From Chloroflexota bacterium (GTDB taxonomy: Bacteria; Chloroflexota; Anaerolineae; JAAYZQ01): a stretch of 64,000 nucleotides of DNA. A model generated the notes under the pieces. It was given only the letters and a program-made list of their open reading frames with translations, was not told the origin of the DNA and did not search any database. The stretch lies in NCBI GenBank assembly GCA_018606645.1, contig JAGVRI010000001.1, positions 324,926 to 388,925 on the forward strand, in the 5' to 3' direction. The translations under genes were made by a program, and so were the position numbers. Positions 25,764-33,832 of this stretch are shown here, in pieces (the first letter of the stretch is position 1; each line of letters starts with the position of its first letter).

Positions 25764-27477
25764 TTCCTTCCTCCTTCCCTTTGGCTTGTTGCCAGCGGGC
25801 CACCGGCGGCACCTCGGTGGCCTCACACTCGGTCCGAATGTCGATAAATGTAGGGGCATCCGCCCCCAACGCCTGGTGGAGCGCAGGTTCCACATCCTGC
25901 GGATCTTCCACCTGCACACCGCGCAGTCCAAAGCCCCGGGCAATCGCCGCGTAATCGGTGCCGGCGCCAAAATCCACACCAAAGCAGCGCCCCTCATAGA
26001 AAAAGTGCTGGAGGGCCTTGATCCAGCCGAAACAGGCGTTGTTGAACTGGATGATCGTCACCGGCAGACCCAGTCGAGCGATCGTCTCCATCTCGCCGAC
26101 GCTCATGCCGAAACTGCCATCGCCCATCAACCCTACCACCACCGCCTCGGGCCGGGCCAGCTTGGCCCCAACCACGCCGGGCAGGGCATACCCCAGCCCA
26201 CCGTAGCCGCGCGGGATAACCACCTGGCGTCCGGCCTGGGATCGGAAGTAGGCGGCGCAGAAGGGAGTCGGCGTACCGGCATCGGCGACGATGATGCTGC
26301 CTGGAGGCAACAAGCGGGCCAGGGTGTGGATTACCCGCTGGGGTTTGATCGGACGGGTCATGGCCGAGGCTTTGGCCTCAAACTCGGCCCAGAAGGCCTC
26401 CATCTCCGCCGCGCGCGCGGCGAGGGGATTGGGGCGTGGGACCAGGCCTCGAGCGCGGACGGCGTGCACCAGGTCGGCCAGACCCAACCGGGCGTCCCCC
26501 ACCAGGCCCACGGCGGTGGCATAGTTGCGCCCGATCTCGGTGGGGTCCACGTCCAGGTGTAGGATCGTCTGATCGGTCGTGCGCGGGGGGAGTCGCCAGT
26601 GCTCGGTGGTCACCGAGTCGGTCTTGCACCCGACGTAGAAGATCAGATCGGCCGCCTGGAGCAGGGCGTTGGCGTAGGGCCGGCCGCCGTTGTCGCCGAC
26701 CACGCCGGCGCTCAGCGGATGGTCCTCGGCAATGGCCCCTTTGCCGCAGATGGAGGTGCCCACCGGCGCGCCCAACGCCTCGGCCAGCGCCGTCAGCTCA
26801 GCCCAGGCCCCGGAGATCACCGCCCCGCCGCCGGCGACAATAAACGGTTGCCTGGCCTGCTGCAAAAGATCGACCGCCCGTTCCACCAGGGCAGGGTCAG
26901 GGCGGGTGCGATAGGCCGGGTAGGATCGACAGATTTCCTCGGCATGGAGCGATGGGGCGTTGACCTTCTCGGCCAGGATGTCCATCGGCAGCGTGATCTG
27001 CACCGTCCCCGGCCGACCGCTGGTGGCGATGCGGAAGGCGTGGCGCATGGCATCTGGGATCTGATCGGTGCGCTCGACCTTGGTGCACCACTTGGTGATC
27101 GGATCAAAGAGCGCAGGTTGATCCAGAGCGGTCAGGACATTGCGGTCTTTGCCGCTCTGAGGGGTGTCCGAGGTGAGAGCGATCACCGGGATCGAGGAGG
27201 CGTACGGTTCGGCCAGAGCGGCAGCCAGGTAGGTGGCGCCCGCGCCGCTCGGCGCTTCGGTCACCCCTGGCCGAAAGCTGATGCGGGCATAGACGTCAGC
27301 CATGTAGGTGGCCGAGCGTTCGTCATGCGCCAGCACGTGGGTGATCTCGCCTCGTTCTTGAGCCTGGCACAGAGCGTCATAAAAAGGCAGGCTGGTGTCG
27401 CCGGGGACGCCAAAGAGGTAGCGCACCCCATACGCCTTGAGCATCTCCACCACAAGCTGACCGCCAGTGAGCCGCAT
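25756..27477 (-). CDS. Thiamine diphosphate-dependent enzyme (acetolactate synthase/decarboxylase superfamily)
   Basis: 573-aa ThDP enzyme with the three usual domains. N-terminal PYR domain: GVRYLFGVPGDTSLPF with the conserved Glu in AHDERSA. Middle domain around residues 200-330. C-terminal PP domain with the GDG...NN metal/diphosphate motif (GDGSFGMSVGEMETIARLG ... NNACF). Fits the family of acetolactate synthase, benzoylformate or sulfopyruvate decarboxylase; the exact reaction is unclear. ATG 27477 has AAGGAGGG. No small regulatory subunit of acetolactate synthase is nearby, which favours a catabolic role over isoleucine/valine synthesis. Confidence 0.85.
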   Translation of the reverse strand: MRLTGGQLVVEMLKAYGVRYLFGVPGDTSLPFYDALCQAQERGEITHVLAHDERSATYMADVYARISFRPGVTEAPSGAGATYLAAALAEPYASSIPVIALTSDTPQSGKDRNVLTALDQPALFDPITKWCTKVERTDQIPDAMRHAFRIATSGRPGTVQITLPMDILAEKVNAPSLHAEEICRSYPAYRTRPDPALVERAVDLLQQARQPFIVAGGGAVISGAWAELTALAEALGAPVGTSICGKGAIAEDHPLSAGVVGDNGGRPYANALLQAADLIFYVGCKTDSVTTEHWRLPPRTTDQTILHLDVDPTEIGRNYATAVGLVGDARLGLADLVHAVRARGLVPRPNPLAARAAEMEAFWAEFEAKASAMTRPIKPQRVIHTLARLLPPGSIIVADAGTPTPFCAAYFRSQAGRQVVIPRGYGGLGYALPGVVGAKLARPEAVVVGLMGDGSFGMSVGEMETIARLGLPVTIIQFNNACFGWIKALQHFFYEGRCFGVDFGAGTDYAAIARGFGLRGVQVEDPQDVEPALHQALGADAPTFIDIRTECEATEVPPVARWQQAKGKEEGNA

Positions 27478-27544
27478 GGCGTCCCTCCTTAATGGATCTC
27501 GATTGTCAGACTGGGCAGGCGTCGGTTCGATCGTGCCTGCCCTA

Positions 27545-28264
27545 TCAGACATGGACGGTCTGACCAGCCTGAGAGGCGGTCTTGGCAGAATCGAGGTCCT
27601 CTTCGGGCATGGCCAGGTCATGCAACACGCTGAACAGATGATCCCGCATCGCCTGCTCCGCTGCCGCAGCATCCCGCTGGTAGAGCGCGTCCAAGACGCG
27701 GCGGTGTTCGCGGACCGATTTGTTCAGGCGACCGGAAATGCGATCGGAAAGGATGCGAAAGCGCTGGAGGTGGTCGTCGAGGTTGCGGATGATCAATACG
27801 AGGCGTTGGTTGTCAGTCTTGTTGATAATGGCGCGGTGCAGGCTCTGCCCTCGTTCGGAGCAGAGCGCAACGTTCCCTTCGGCCAAAGCTGCCTCGCTGG
27901 CGCTGAGCGCCCGGTCGATCTGGTTCAATTCCTCGGTGGAAAAGAGAGGGGTGGTGAGACGGGCAGCCAACCCCTCCAATACCGCCCGCAACTGGAACAC
28001 TTCGGTCATGTCCTTGAGGGTGACATCGGTCACGTAGGTTCCCTTGGAAAAGATGCGAGTGACGAAACCCTCCCGTTCCAGTTCCTGAAGGGCGTCGCGC
28101 ACCGGGGTCTTGCTGATGCCCAGTTGCTCAGCCAGTTCGCTTTCGACCAGCGGAGTGCCTGGTTCCAGGTGAAGCGAGAGGATGGCCTGCTTGATGGCAG
28201 CGTAGGCTTTGTCCTTTAAGGACGGTGGAGTCTCGACCCGTTCCAGGCGATAGGAATTCGACAT
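27545..28264 (-). CDS. GntR-family transcriptional regulator, FCD (FadR-type) subfamily
   Basis: 239-aa regulator. Residues ~15-80 form the winged helix (ELAEQLGISKTPVRDALQEL is the recognition region). Residues ~90-225 form the all-helical FCD effector domain with the metal-binding Asp/His set (HRAIINKTDN, EHRRVLDAL, MRDHL). FCD regulators respond to organic acids. It precedes the ThDP enzyme by 67 nt and has an excellent promoter with an inverted-repeat operator between promoter and start, suggesting autoregulation and control of the downstream catabolic genes. Confidence 0.92.
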   Translation of the reverse strand: MSNSYRLERVETPPSLKDKAYAAIKQAILSLHLEPGTPLVESELAEQLGISKTPVRDALQELEREGFVTRIFSKGTYVTDVTLKDMTEVFQLRAVLEGLAARLTTPLFSTEELNQIDRALSASEAALAEGNVALCSERGQSLHRAIINKTDNQRLVLIIRNLDDHLQRFRILSDRISGRLNKSVREHRRVLDALYQRDAAAAEQAMRDHLFSVLHDLAMPEEDLDSAKTASQAGQTVHV

Positions 28265-28284
28265 AAAGGCTTACCCACCACGAG

Positions 28285-28307
28285 ATATGATATACCGCAT
28301 ATCATAT
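28285..28307. promoter_or_regulatory. Inverted-repeat operator in the GntR leader
   Basis: ATATGATAT-ACCGC-ATATCATAT: perfect 9-bp arms with a 5-nt spacer, 20 nt before the GntR ATG and just downstream of the expected transcription start. A second short palindrome GTATAC (28311-28316), like the core of many GntR/FCD sites, lies beside it. Binding by the adjacent regulator is inferred. Confidence 0.7.
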
Positions 28308-28324
28308 TTCGTATACTATTTTCT

Positions 28325-28353
28325 ATTATAGCAAGTATTTCCGGCTTTGTCAA
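28325..28353 (-). promoter_or_regulatory. Consensus sigma70 promoter of the GntR operon
   Basis: Minus strand TTGACA (28353-28348), 17 nt, TATAAT (28330-28325): perfect consensus in both hexamers. Such a strong promoter next to the inverted repeat fits repression by the GntR protein. Confidence 0.9.
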
Positions 28354-28425
28354 GGACCAATTTATTGGCCCCGCCGCCTTTTTCCCTCCCATCCGCCGGC
28401 CTCAACCCGCCAGGGCCAGACCGAT

Positions 28426-28454
28426 TTGGCGAAGGCCCCTTTTTGTGGTATAGT
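28426..28454 (+). promoter_or_regulatory. Sigma70-type promoter of ugd
   Basis: TTGGCG (28426-28431), 17 nt, TATAGT (28449-28454), giving a leader of about 105 nt before the ugd ATG. Back-to-back with the GntR promoter. Confidence 0.7.
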
Positions 28455-28565
28455 GGGTGCCGCCCAATTCGGGTTACAGAGGCAGGCAGTCCGATCCCCG
28501 GGCCTGCTTCCGCAGGGCAGACGATATCCCGATGGGGCATCGGATGTTCAAATGGAGAGGAACCT

Positions 28566-29870
28566 ATGAGAAGGATCAGCGTGATTGGGGTTGGTTATGT
28601 GGGTCTGACGACGGGCACCTGTTTCGCCGATCTGGGACATCAGGTCACGTGCGTGGATGTGGATGAGGCCAAGATCGAGAAATTACGGGCCGGGATCATG
28701 CCGATTTACGAGCCGGGCCTGGAGGAAATGGTCCGGCGCAACGCCCACGCCGCCCGTCTCTCGTTTACCACCAGTTACCAGGAGGGATTGGCCGAGGCCG
28801 AGTTTGTGTTTATCGCCGTGGGAACCCCACAAGGCAGCGGCGGCGAGGCAGACCTCAAATATGTGCGGTCTGCGGCGCAGAGCATCGCTGCCGCCATGAC
28901 CCATCCGTTGATCATCGTCAACAAGAGCACGGTCCCCATCGGCACCGGTGACTGGGTGGCCGATATTGTCCGCCGCTATCAGCCCCGGCCGATCCCGTTC
29001 TCGGTCGTGAGCAATCCCGAGTTCCTCCGGGAGGGATCGGCCATCAACGATTTCATGCATCCAGACCGGATCGTGCTCGGGTCTCTGGACCCGGAAGCGG
29101 CGGCGCAGGTCGCCCAGTTGTACCTGTCGCTCCGGGCGCCGATCATGATCACCGACCTGCGCACGGCAGAGATGATCAAGTACGCCTCCAATGCATTCCT
29201 GGCCACGCGCATCTCGTTTATCAACGAGATCGCCACTATGTGCGAGGCCCTCGGCGCCGATGTCAAAGAGGTCGCCATCGGTATGGGCTATGACAAGCGG
29301 ATCGGCCCCGATTTCCTGGACGCCGGTATCGGCTTTGGCGGAAGTTGCTTCCCCAAAGATGTGCAGGCCCTGGCCCACATGGCCGCCGTCCATGGCTGTC
29401 ACCCCCAGCTCTTGCGTGCCGTCCTGGAGATCAACCGCGACCAGCGTCGGCAGGTGATCCACAAGCTCCGCGAGGTGTTGGGAACACTGCACGACCAGGT
29501 GATCGGGGTGTTGGGGTTGGCCTTCAAACCCAATACCGATGACATGCGCGAGGCCCCGGCCGTGGAGATCATCCATCTACTGCAGAGCGAAGGAGCCCAT
29601 ATCCGGGCGTACGATCCGGTAGCCATGGTCAATGCTCCGCTGTACCTGCAAGACGTGACTCTGTGCGAGAATGCGTATGAGGTGGCTCAAGGCGCGGATG
29701 CCCTGGTCATTGCCACCGAATGGAACGAGTTCAAGCATCTGTCGTTACCCAGGCTGAAAGAGGTGATGCGCAAGCCGGTCATTATCGACGGACGCAACAT
29801 CTACGATCCGGAACAGATGAAGGCGCTAGGCTTTATCTACCGGGGTATGGGACGGGGATACGGGAGTTAG
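28566..29870 (+). CDS. ugd: UDP-glucose 6-dehydrogenase
   Basis: 434-aa enzyme oxidising UDP-glucose to UDP-glucuronate with NAD. N-terminal Rossmann motif [21 protein letters not shown]; catalytic Cys in [10 protein letters not shown]-terminal domain [18 protein letters not shown] and YDPVAM. ATG 28566 with GGAGAGG is preferred over the longer open frame. UDP-glucuronate feeds exopolysaccharide synthesis, consistent with the glycan cluster at 35-48 kb, although no direct operon link is seen. It is followed after 3 nt by an M16 peptidase gene. Confidence 0.95.
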   Translation: MRRISVIGVGYVGLTTGTCFADLGHQVTCVDVDEAKIEKLRAGIMPIYEPGLEEMVRRNAHAARLSFTTSYQEGLAEAEFVFIAVGTPQGSGGEADLKYVRSAAQSIAAAMTHPLIIVNKSTVPIGTGDWVADIVRRYQPRPIPFSVVSNPEFLREGSAINDFMHPDRIVLGSLDPEAAAQVAQLYLSLRAPIMITDLRTAEMIKYASNAFLATRISFINEIATMCEALGADVKEVAIGMGYDKRIGPDFLDAGIGFGGSCFPKDVQALAHMAAVHGCHPQLLRAVLEINRDQRRQVIHKLREVLGTLHDQVIGVLGLAFKPNTDDMREAPAVEIIHLLQSEGAHIRAYDPVAMVNAPLYLQDVTLCENAYEVAQGADALVIATEWNEFKHLSLPRLKEVMRKPVIIDGRNIYDPEQMKALGFIYRGMGRGYGS

Positions 29871-29873
29871 CCG

Positions 29874-31154
29874 ATGACGATTCAGCGAGATGTCCTGGAT
29901 AACGGGCTGACCGTCCTCCTCAAAGAGAGCCGGCACGCCCCGGTGATCACCTTCTGGGTGTGGTATCGGGTCGGCAGTCGGAACGAAGTGCCCGGCATCA
30001 CCGGCATTGCCCACTGGACGGAACATATGCTGTTCAAAGGTTCGGAGGCGTTTCCCAAAGGGGAGATCGATCGGCAGATCGCCCGCAACGGCGGGATGAT
30101 GAACGGCCTGACCTGGCTCGATTTCACCACCTTTTTCGAGACGCTGCCGGCCGATCGGATCGACCTGGGGCTGCGCATCGAGGCAGATCGCATGGTCAAT
30201 GCCCTGTTTGACCCGGAAGAGGTGGAACGGGAACGGACGGTCGTGATCTCAGAACGGCAAGGGGCCGAAAACGATCCGACCTTTCTCCTGGGCGAGGAGG
30301 TGGTGGCCGCTGCCTTCCGCATCCATCCCTACCGTCATGAGACGATCGGCGATCTGTGCGACCTCCAGACCATCACTCGCGACGACCTATGGCGCCATTA
30401 CCAGACCTATTACGGTCCGAATAACGCCATTGTCGTGGCGGTGGGTGATTTCGAAGCGTCCCGGATGAGAGCCCGTATCGAGGAGCTGTTCGGGCCGATC
30501 CCCGCCCGGGCGAACCCGCCCGCCGTGAACCGACCTGAGCCGCCCCAACGAGGCGAGCGACGGGTGCGGTTGGAGGGGCCGGGAAACACGGCCTATCTAG
30601 AGATGGCATACCACGCCCCGGCCGCCGGCGATCCCGACTTTTTCCCGATGGTCATCCTCAGTACAATCTTGACCGGAGCCAGCGGGATGAACCTCTTTGC
30701 CCCTCCGCCGCCCAACCGGAGTTCGCGGCTGTACCGCGCCCTGGTCGAGACCGAACTGGCGGCGGCAGTATCGGGCTCTCTGTCGCCGATGCTGGATCCT
30801 TTTCTGTATAGTATCTCGGCTACGGTGCGCGCCGGCCGTGGTCTGGAGGAGGTTGAAGCTGCCCTGGACCGGGAGATGGATCGAGTGGTGCGCGAGCCGA
30901 TCTCGGCCGAGGAGTTGCACACCGCCATCAAACAGGCCAAGGCGCAGTTTGCCTATTCCAGCGAGAGCGTCACCAACCAGGGGTTCTGGCTGGGCTTTTC
31001 CTCCATCATCGTCAGTACCGACTGGTTTGAGACGCTTCTGGACCGTCTGGAGGCCGTCACCGTGGACGATGTCCATCGGGTCGCCAACACCTATTTGTTG
31101 CGGCGCAACCGGACGGTGGGGCATTATGTCCCCCAGGGACCGCAGGAGGCGTGA
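29874..31154 (+). CDS. M16-family zinc peptidase, catalytic subunit
   Basis: 426-aa pitrilysin-type peptidase. The inverted zinc motif HxxEH is HWTEH at residues 47-51, and the distal ligand Glu is E127 (SERQG), exactly 76 residues after H51. M16B two-subunit enzymes pair such a catalytic chain with a non-catalytic partner, which is the next gene here (stop GTGA overlap region). No signal peptide, so cytoplasmic in this form. Starts 3 nt after ugd with a moderate Shine-Dalgarno. Confidence 0.93.
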   Translation: MTIQRDVLDNGLTVLLKESRHAPVITFWVWYRVGSRNEVPGITGIAHWTEHMLFKGSEAFPKGEIDRQIARNGGMMNGLTWLDFTTFFETLPADRIDLGLRIEADRMVNALFDPEEVERERTVVISERQGAENDPTFLLGEEVVAAAFRIHPYRHETIGDLCDLQTITRDDLWRHYQTYYGPNNAIVVAVGDFEASRMRARIEELFGPIPARANPPAVNRPEPPQRGERRVRLEGPGNTAYLEMAYHAPAAGDPDFFPMVILSTILTGASGMNLFAPPPPNRSSRLYRALVETELAAAVSGSLSPMLDPFLYSISATVRAGRGLEEVEAALDREMDRVVREPISAEELHTAIKQAKAQFAYSSESVTNQGFWLGFSSIIVSTDWFETLLDRLEAVTVDDVHRVANTYLLRRNRTVGHYVPQGPQEA

Positions 31155-31156
31155 TC

Positions 31157-32440
31157 ATGATGGGACCGGGCCCGACAAATTCCCCCATGCCCTCGCCGGA
31201 AACGATCCTCCGCGCCGAGCTGCCGAACGGCATCACCGTGCTCGTTTTTGAGAACCACAGCAGCCCGTCGGTGGTCCTCAGTGGGTATCTATGGGCGGGT
31301 TCGGTGAGTGAAACGCCGCAGCAGGCCGGACTGGCCAGTTTCGTGGCGGGGATGTTGATGCGGGGCACCGAGACCCGCACCTTCCGGCAGATCCATGAAG
31401 CTCTGGAGTCGGTCGGGGCGCAGTTGGGCTTTTCCTGCGGCGTGCATACCGTCAGTTTCGGCGGCAAGGCGCTGGCAGAAGATGTCCATCTCCTTCTTGA
31501 CATCCTGGCCGATAGCCTCCAGCACCCGACCTTTCCTCCGCTCGAGATGCAAAAGCTGCGAGGGCAGATCCTCACCGATCTGCAGCGGCGGGCCCACGAT
31601 ACGACCCGGATGGCCGACCTGACCTTTGATGCCCTGCTCTACCCCGATCATCCGTACGGGCGCAGTGTCGAGGGATATGAGGAGACCGTCAGCCAATTGA
31701 GACTGGAGGACCTGACCTCGTACTATCGGGCGCGCTATTCCCCGCAGGGGATGGTGATCGCTATCGTCGGCGCAGTGTCCGCCGACGAGGTGATCGACGC
31801 GGTGAGTTCTGTGCTGGGCGATTGGCGCTCGCCCGACGCCGCGCCCAACCGGGAAATCCCTCCGCCGGTGACGTTGCCTGAAAGGCGCACCGCCGCAGTG
31901 CGCATTGAGGGCAAGAGCCAGTCGGACCTGGTGCTCGGTTGGCCGGGACTGGCCCGCAACGACCCCGACTATATGAAGGCTCGTCTGACCAACACCATCT
32001 TTGGCGTCTTTGGGATGATGGGCCGTCTGGGGGACCGGGTCCGTGACGAGATGGGATTGGCCTATTACGTCTACAGCACTCTACAGGCCGGCCTGGGCGC
32101 CGGCCCATGGCAGGTGATCGCCGGCGTCGATCCAGCCCATCTGGATCAGGCGGTGGATGGCATCCTGGCGGAAGTGCGGCGCCTGCGCGAGGAACCGGTG
32201 GATGAACAAGAACTGGATGACAGTCAATCGTTCCTGACCGGATCGCTGCCGATCTCTCTGGAAACGAATGAGGGGATGGCCAGGGCCATCCTGGACATGG
32301 AGCGATACAGCCTGGGGTTCGATTACCTGCAACGCTATCCGGACCTGGTGCGCGCCGTCACCGTCCAGGATGTGCAGGAGATAGCGCGCAGGTTTCTGGA
32401 CCCAGAGGTCTATGCCCTCGCCATCGCCGGACCACAATGA
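31157..32440 (+). CDS. M16-family peptidase, non-catalytic partner subunit
   Basis: 427-aa M16 homologue without HxxEH: the equivalent region reads AGLASFVAGMLMRGTETRTF. It keeps the partner-subunit R/Y region near the C-terminus (RLGDRVRDEMGLAYYV). Function: forms the closed chamber with the preceding subunit. ATG 31157 is chosen because AGGAGG ends 7 nt upstream; GTG 31151 would overlap the previous stop but sits too close to that site. Confidence 0.9.
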   Translation: MMGPGPTNSPMPSPETILRAELPNGITVLVFENHSSPSVVLSGYLWAGSVSETPQQAGLASFVAGMLMRGTETRTFRQIHEALESVGAQLGFSCGVHTVSFGGKALAEDVHLLLDILADSLQHPTFPPLEMQKLRGQILTDLQRRAHDTTRMADLTFDALLYPDHPYGRSVEGYEETVSQLRLEDLTSYYRARYSPQGMVIAIVGAVSADEVIDAVSSVLGDWRSPDAAPNREIPPPVTLPERRTAAVRIEGKSQSDLVLGWPGLARNDPDYMKARLTNTIFGVFGMMGRLGDRVRDEMGLAYYVYSTLQAGLGAGPWQVIAGVDPAHLDQAVDGILAEVRRLREEPVDEQELDDSQSFLTGSLPISLETNEGMARAILDMERYSLGFDYLQRYPDLVRAVTVQDVQEIARRFLDPEVYALAIAGPQ

Positions 32441-32497
32441 TCCATCCCCATGATGATCAAGAGTGTATTCCATCCTGATGGATAGGAAGCGAACCCG

Positions 32498-32881
32498 ATG
32501 AACCTTTCGGTGGGCGTGGACCTCATCGAGTTATCCCGCATTCGAGAGGCGGTGGCTCGTCATGGAGATCGGTTGCTCACCCGGATTTTCACGCCGGAGG
32601 AATTGGCTTACTGCCAGAACCGGGTGCCCGAACTGGCCGTCCGTTTTGCGGCGAAAGAAGCGGTGTCCAAGGCGCTGGGGGTGGGTCTGAAGCCGATCAG
32701 TTCCCATGGGATTGGCTGGCAGGAGGTGGAGGTTCTGGCCGATGACCGGGGCAAACCGCTGCTCCGTCTATCGGGCCGCGCCCAGGAATTGGCCGAAGAG
32801 CAGGGCCTGGGCCAGTGGGCGGTGAGCCTTTCTCACGGTCGGGAGTATGCCGTGGCCCTGGTCGTGGCCACCGGTCAATAA
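32498..32881 (+). CDS. acpS: Holo-[acyl-carrier-protein] synthase
   Basis: 127-aa phosphopantetheinyl transferase that activates acyl carrier protein using CoA. The two family motifs are GVDLIELSRIREA (Asp near residue 8) and RFAAKEAVSKALG (Glu near residue 55), both Mg-binding. Normal length. It runs into the HAD gene from the other strand: the last 7 nt of the two convergent reading frames overlap. Confidence 0.95.
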   Translation: MNLSVGVDLIELSRIREAVARHGDRLLTRIFTPEELAYCQNRVPELAVRFAAKEAVSKALGVGLKPISSHGIGWQEVEVLADDRGKPLLRLSGRAQELAEEQGLGQWAVSLSHGREYAVALVVATGQ

Positions 32882-33534
32882 AACTTCTCGATGGGCCAGC
32901 CGCGTTTTTGGGCCAGCCGTCGCAGCCGGGGATCGGGATTCACGGCCACCGGATGCCCCACTCGTTCGAGCAGCGGCAGATCGCTGATGCTGTCGGTGTA
33001 AAAGTAGCTTTGGGCCAGATCGACATCGTGTTCCGCCGCGAACCTTTCCGCCCAGACCACCTTGCCGAACCCGAAGCATACCGGGGGCGTGATCTGGCCG
33101 GTCAACCGTCCATCGCGGCTCTCCAGGTGGGTGCAGACATATTGGCCGGGGAAGCCCAAATGGGCCGCCAGCGGGGCGACCACATACTGGGTCGAAGCCG
33201 ACACGATGGCCACCACATGCCCCTGGGCCTGATGCTCGGCCACCCGCTGCCTTCCTTTCTCGGTCAGATGAGGGAGCACATCCTGGGCAAACCATCGGTC
33301 GCACAGGGCGCGGAGTTGCTGTTCGTCGTCGCCGGCCGCCTGGACCAGCAACCGAGGCAGCAGCTTTTGCATGTCCAGCACGCCGAGCCGGCTCGCTACT
33401 CCCCACCACACGACCCGCATGAATTCCCCCCATCCCATCTGGCCGTGCCGCCGTAGATACCGGGCATAGAGCTGGCCGGAACTGGTATCCAGGAGCGTCT
33501 TGTCCAGATCAAACAGCGCTGCAATCCGAGCCAT
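32875..33534 (-). CDS. HAD-superfamily phosphatase (HAD-IB, SerB-like)
   Basis: 219-aa hydrolase with the four HAD motifs: DLDKTLLDT (catalytic nucleophile, motif I), SASTQY (motif II), a Lys before VVWAERFA (motif III) and TDSISDLPLLE (motif IV). The cap region has the small helical form of the IB subfamily seen in phosphoserine phosphatase and CicA-like proteins; substrate unknown. ATG 33534 has GGAGGG 6 nt upstream, with its own promoter at 33562-33590. Confidence 0.88.
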   Translation of the reverse strand: MARIAALFDLDKTLLDTSSGQLYARYLRRHGQMGWGEFMRVVWWGVASRLGVLDMQKLLPRLLVQAAGDDEQQLRALCDRWFAQDVLPHLTEKGRQRVAEHQAQGHVVAIVSASTQYVVAPLAAHLGFPGQYVCTHLESRDGRLTGQITPPVCFGFGKVVWAERFAAEHDVDLAQSYFYTDSISDLPLLERVGHPVAVNPDPRLRRLAQKRGWPIEKFY

Positions 33535-33561
33535 CGCGTTCCCTCCAGGCGAGATGGGTCC

Positions 33562-33590
33562 ATTATATGAGGGAATGGCCTGGTGAGCAA
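33562..33590 (-). promoter_or_regulatory. Sigma70-type promoter of the HAD phosphatase gene
   Basis: Minus strand TTGCTC (33590-33585), 17 nt, TATAAT (33567-33562), with a leader of about 20 nt. Confidence 0.75.
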
Positions 33591-33771
33591 CTCGACAGGC
33601 GGCCTGGGGCAAGCTCGGAAAGAAAGCGGGTCCCCGCAGCACACAGCAGCCGGCAAGTGATGTGGCGTCCGCTGCGGGCTGGTTATGTTGATAACCCAAG
33701 AGGGTGATGTTTCTTTACGGTTCACACCTTCCTGGGATTGTCCTGCAGGAAACGACTACCCAAAAAGGCTA

Positions 33772-33799
33772 TTGAGTTTCGGGCGCAATCTGATATAAT
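33772..33799 (+). promoter_or_regulatory. Promoter of the secreted-protein gene
   Basis: TTGAGT (33772-33777), 16 nt, TATAAT (33794-33799), 33 nt before the ATG at 33833, which also has AAAGGAGAAG in front. Short leader and good signals suggest high expression. Confidence 0.75.
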
Positions 33800-33832
33800 G
33801 GAATCAATCCGAAATTTCAGAAAGGAGAAGAC

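Noticed and set aside
24243-25847. 534-aa rightward open frame behind the orphan promoter
   Set aside because: Antisense to the FAD enzyme and without protein motifs or ribosome binding site; the promoter is reported alone.
32875-32881. 7-nt convergent overlap of acpS and the HAD gene
   Set aside because: Common in compact genomes; not a special signal.
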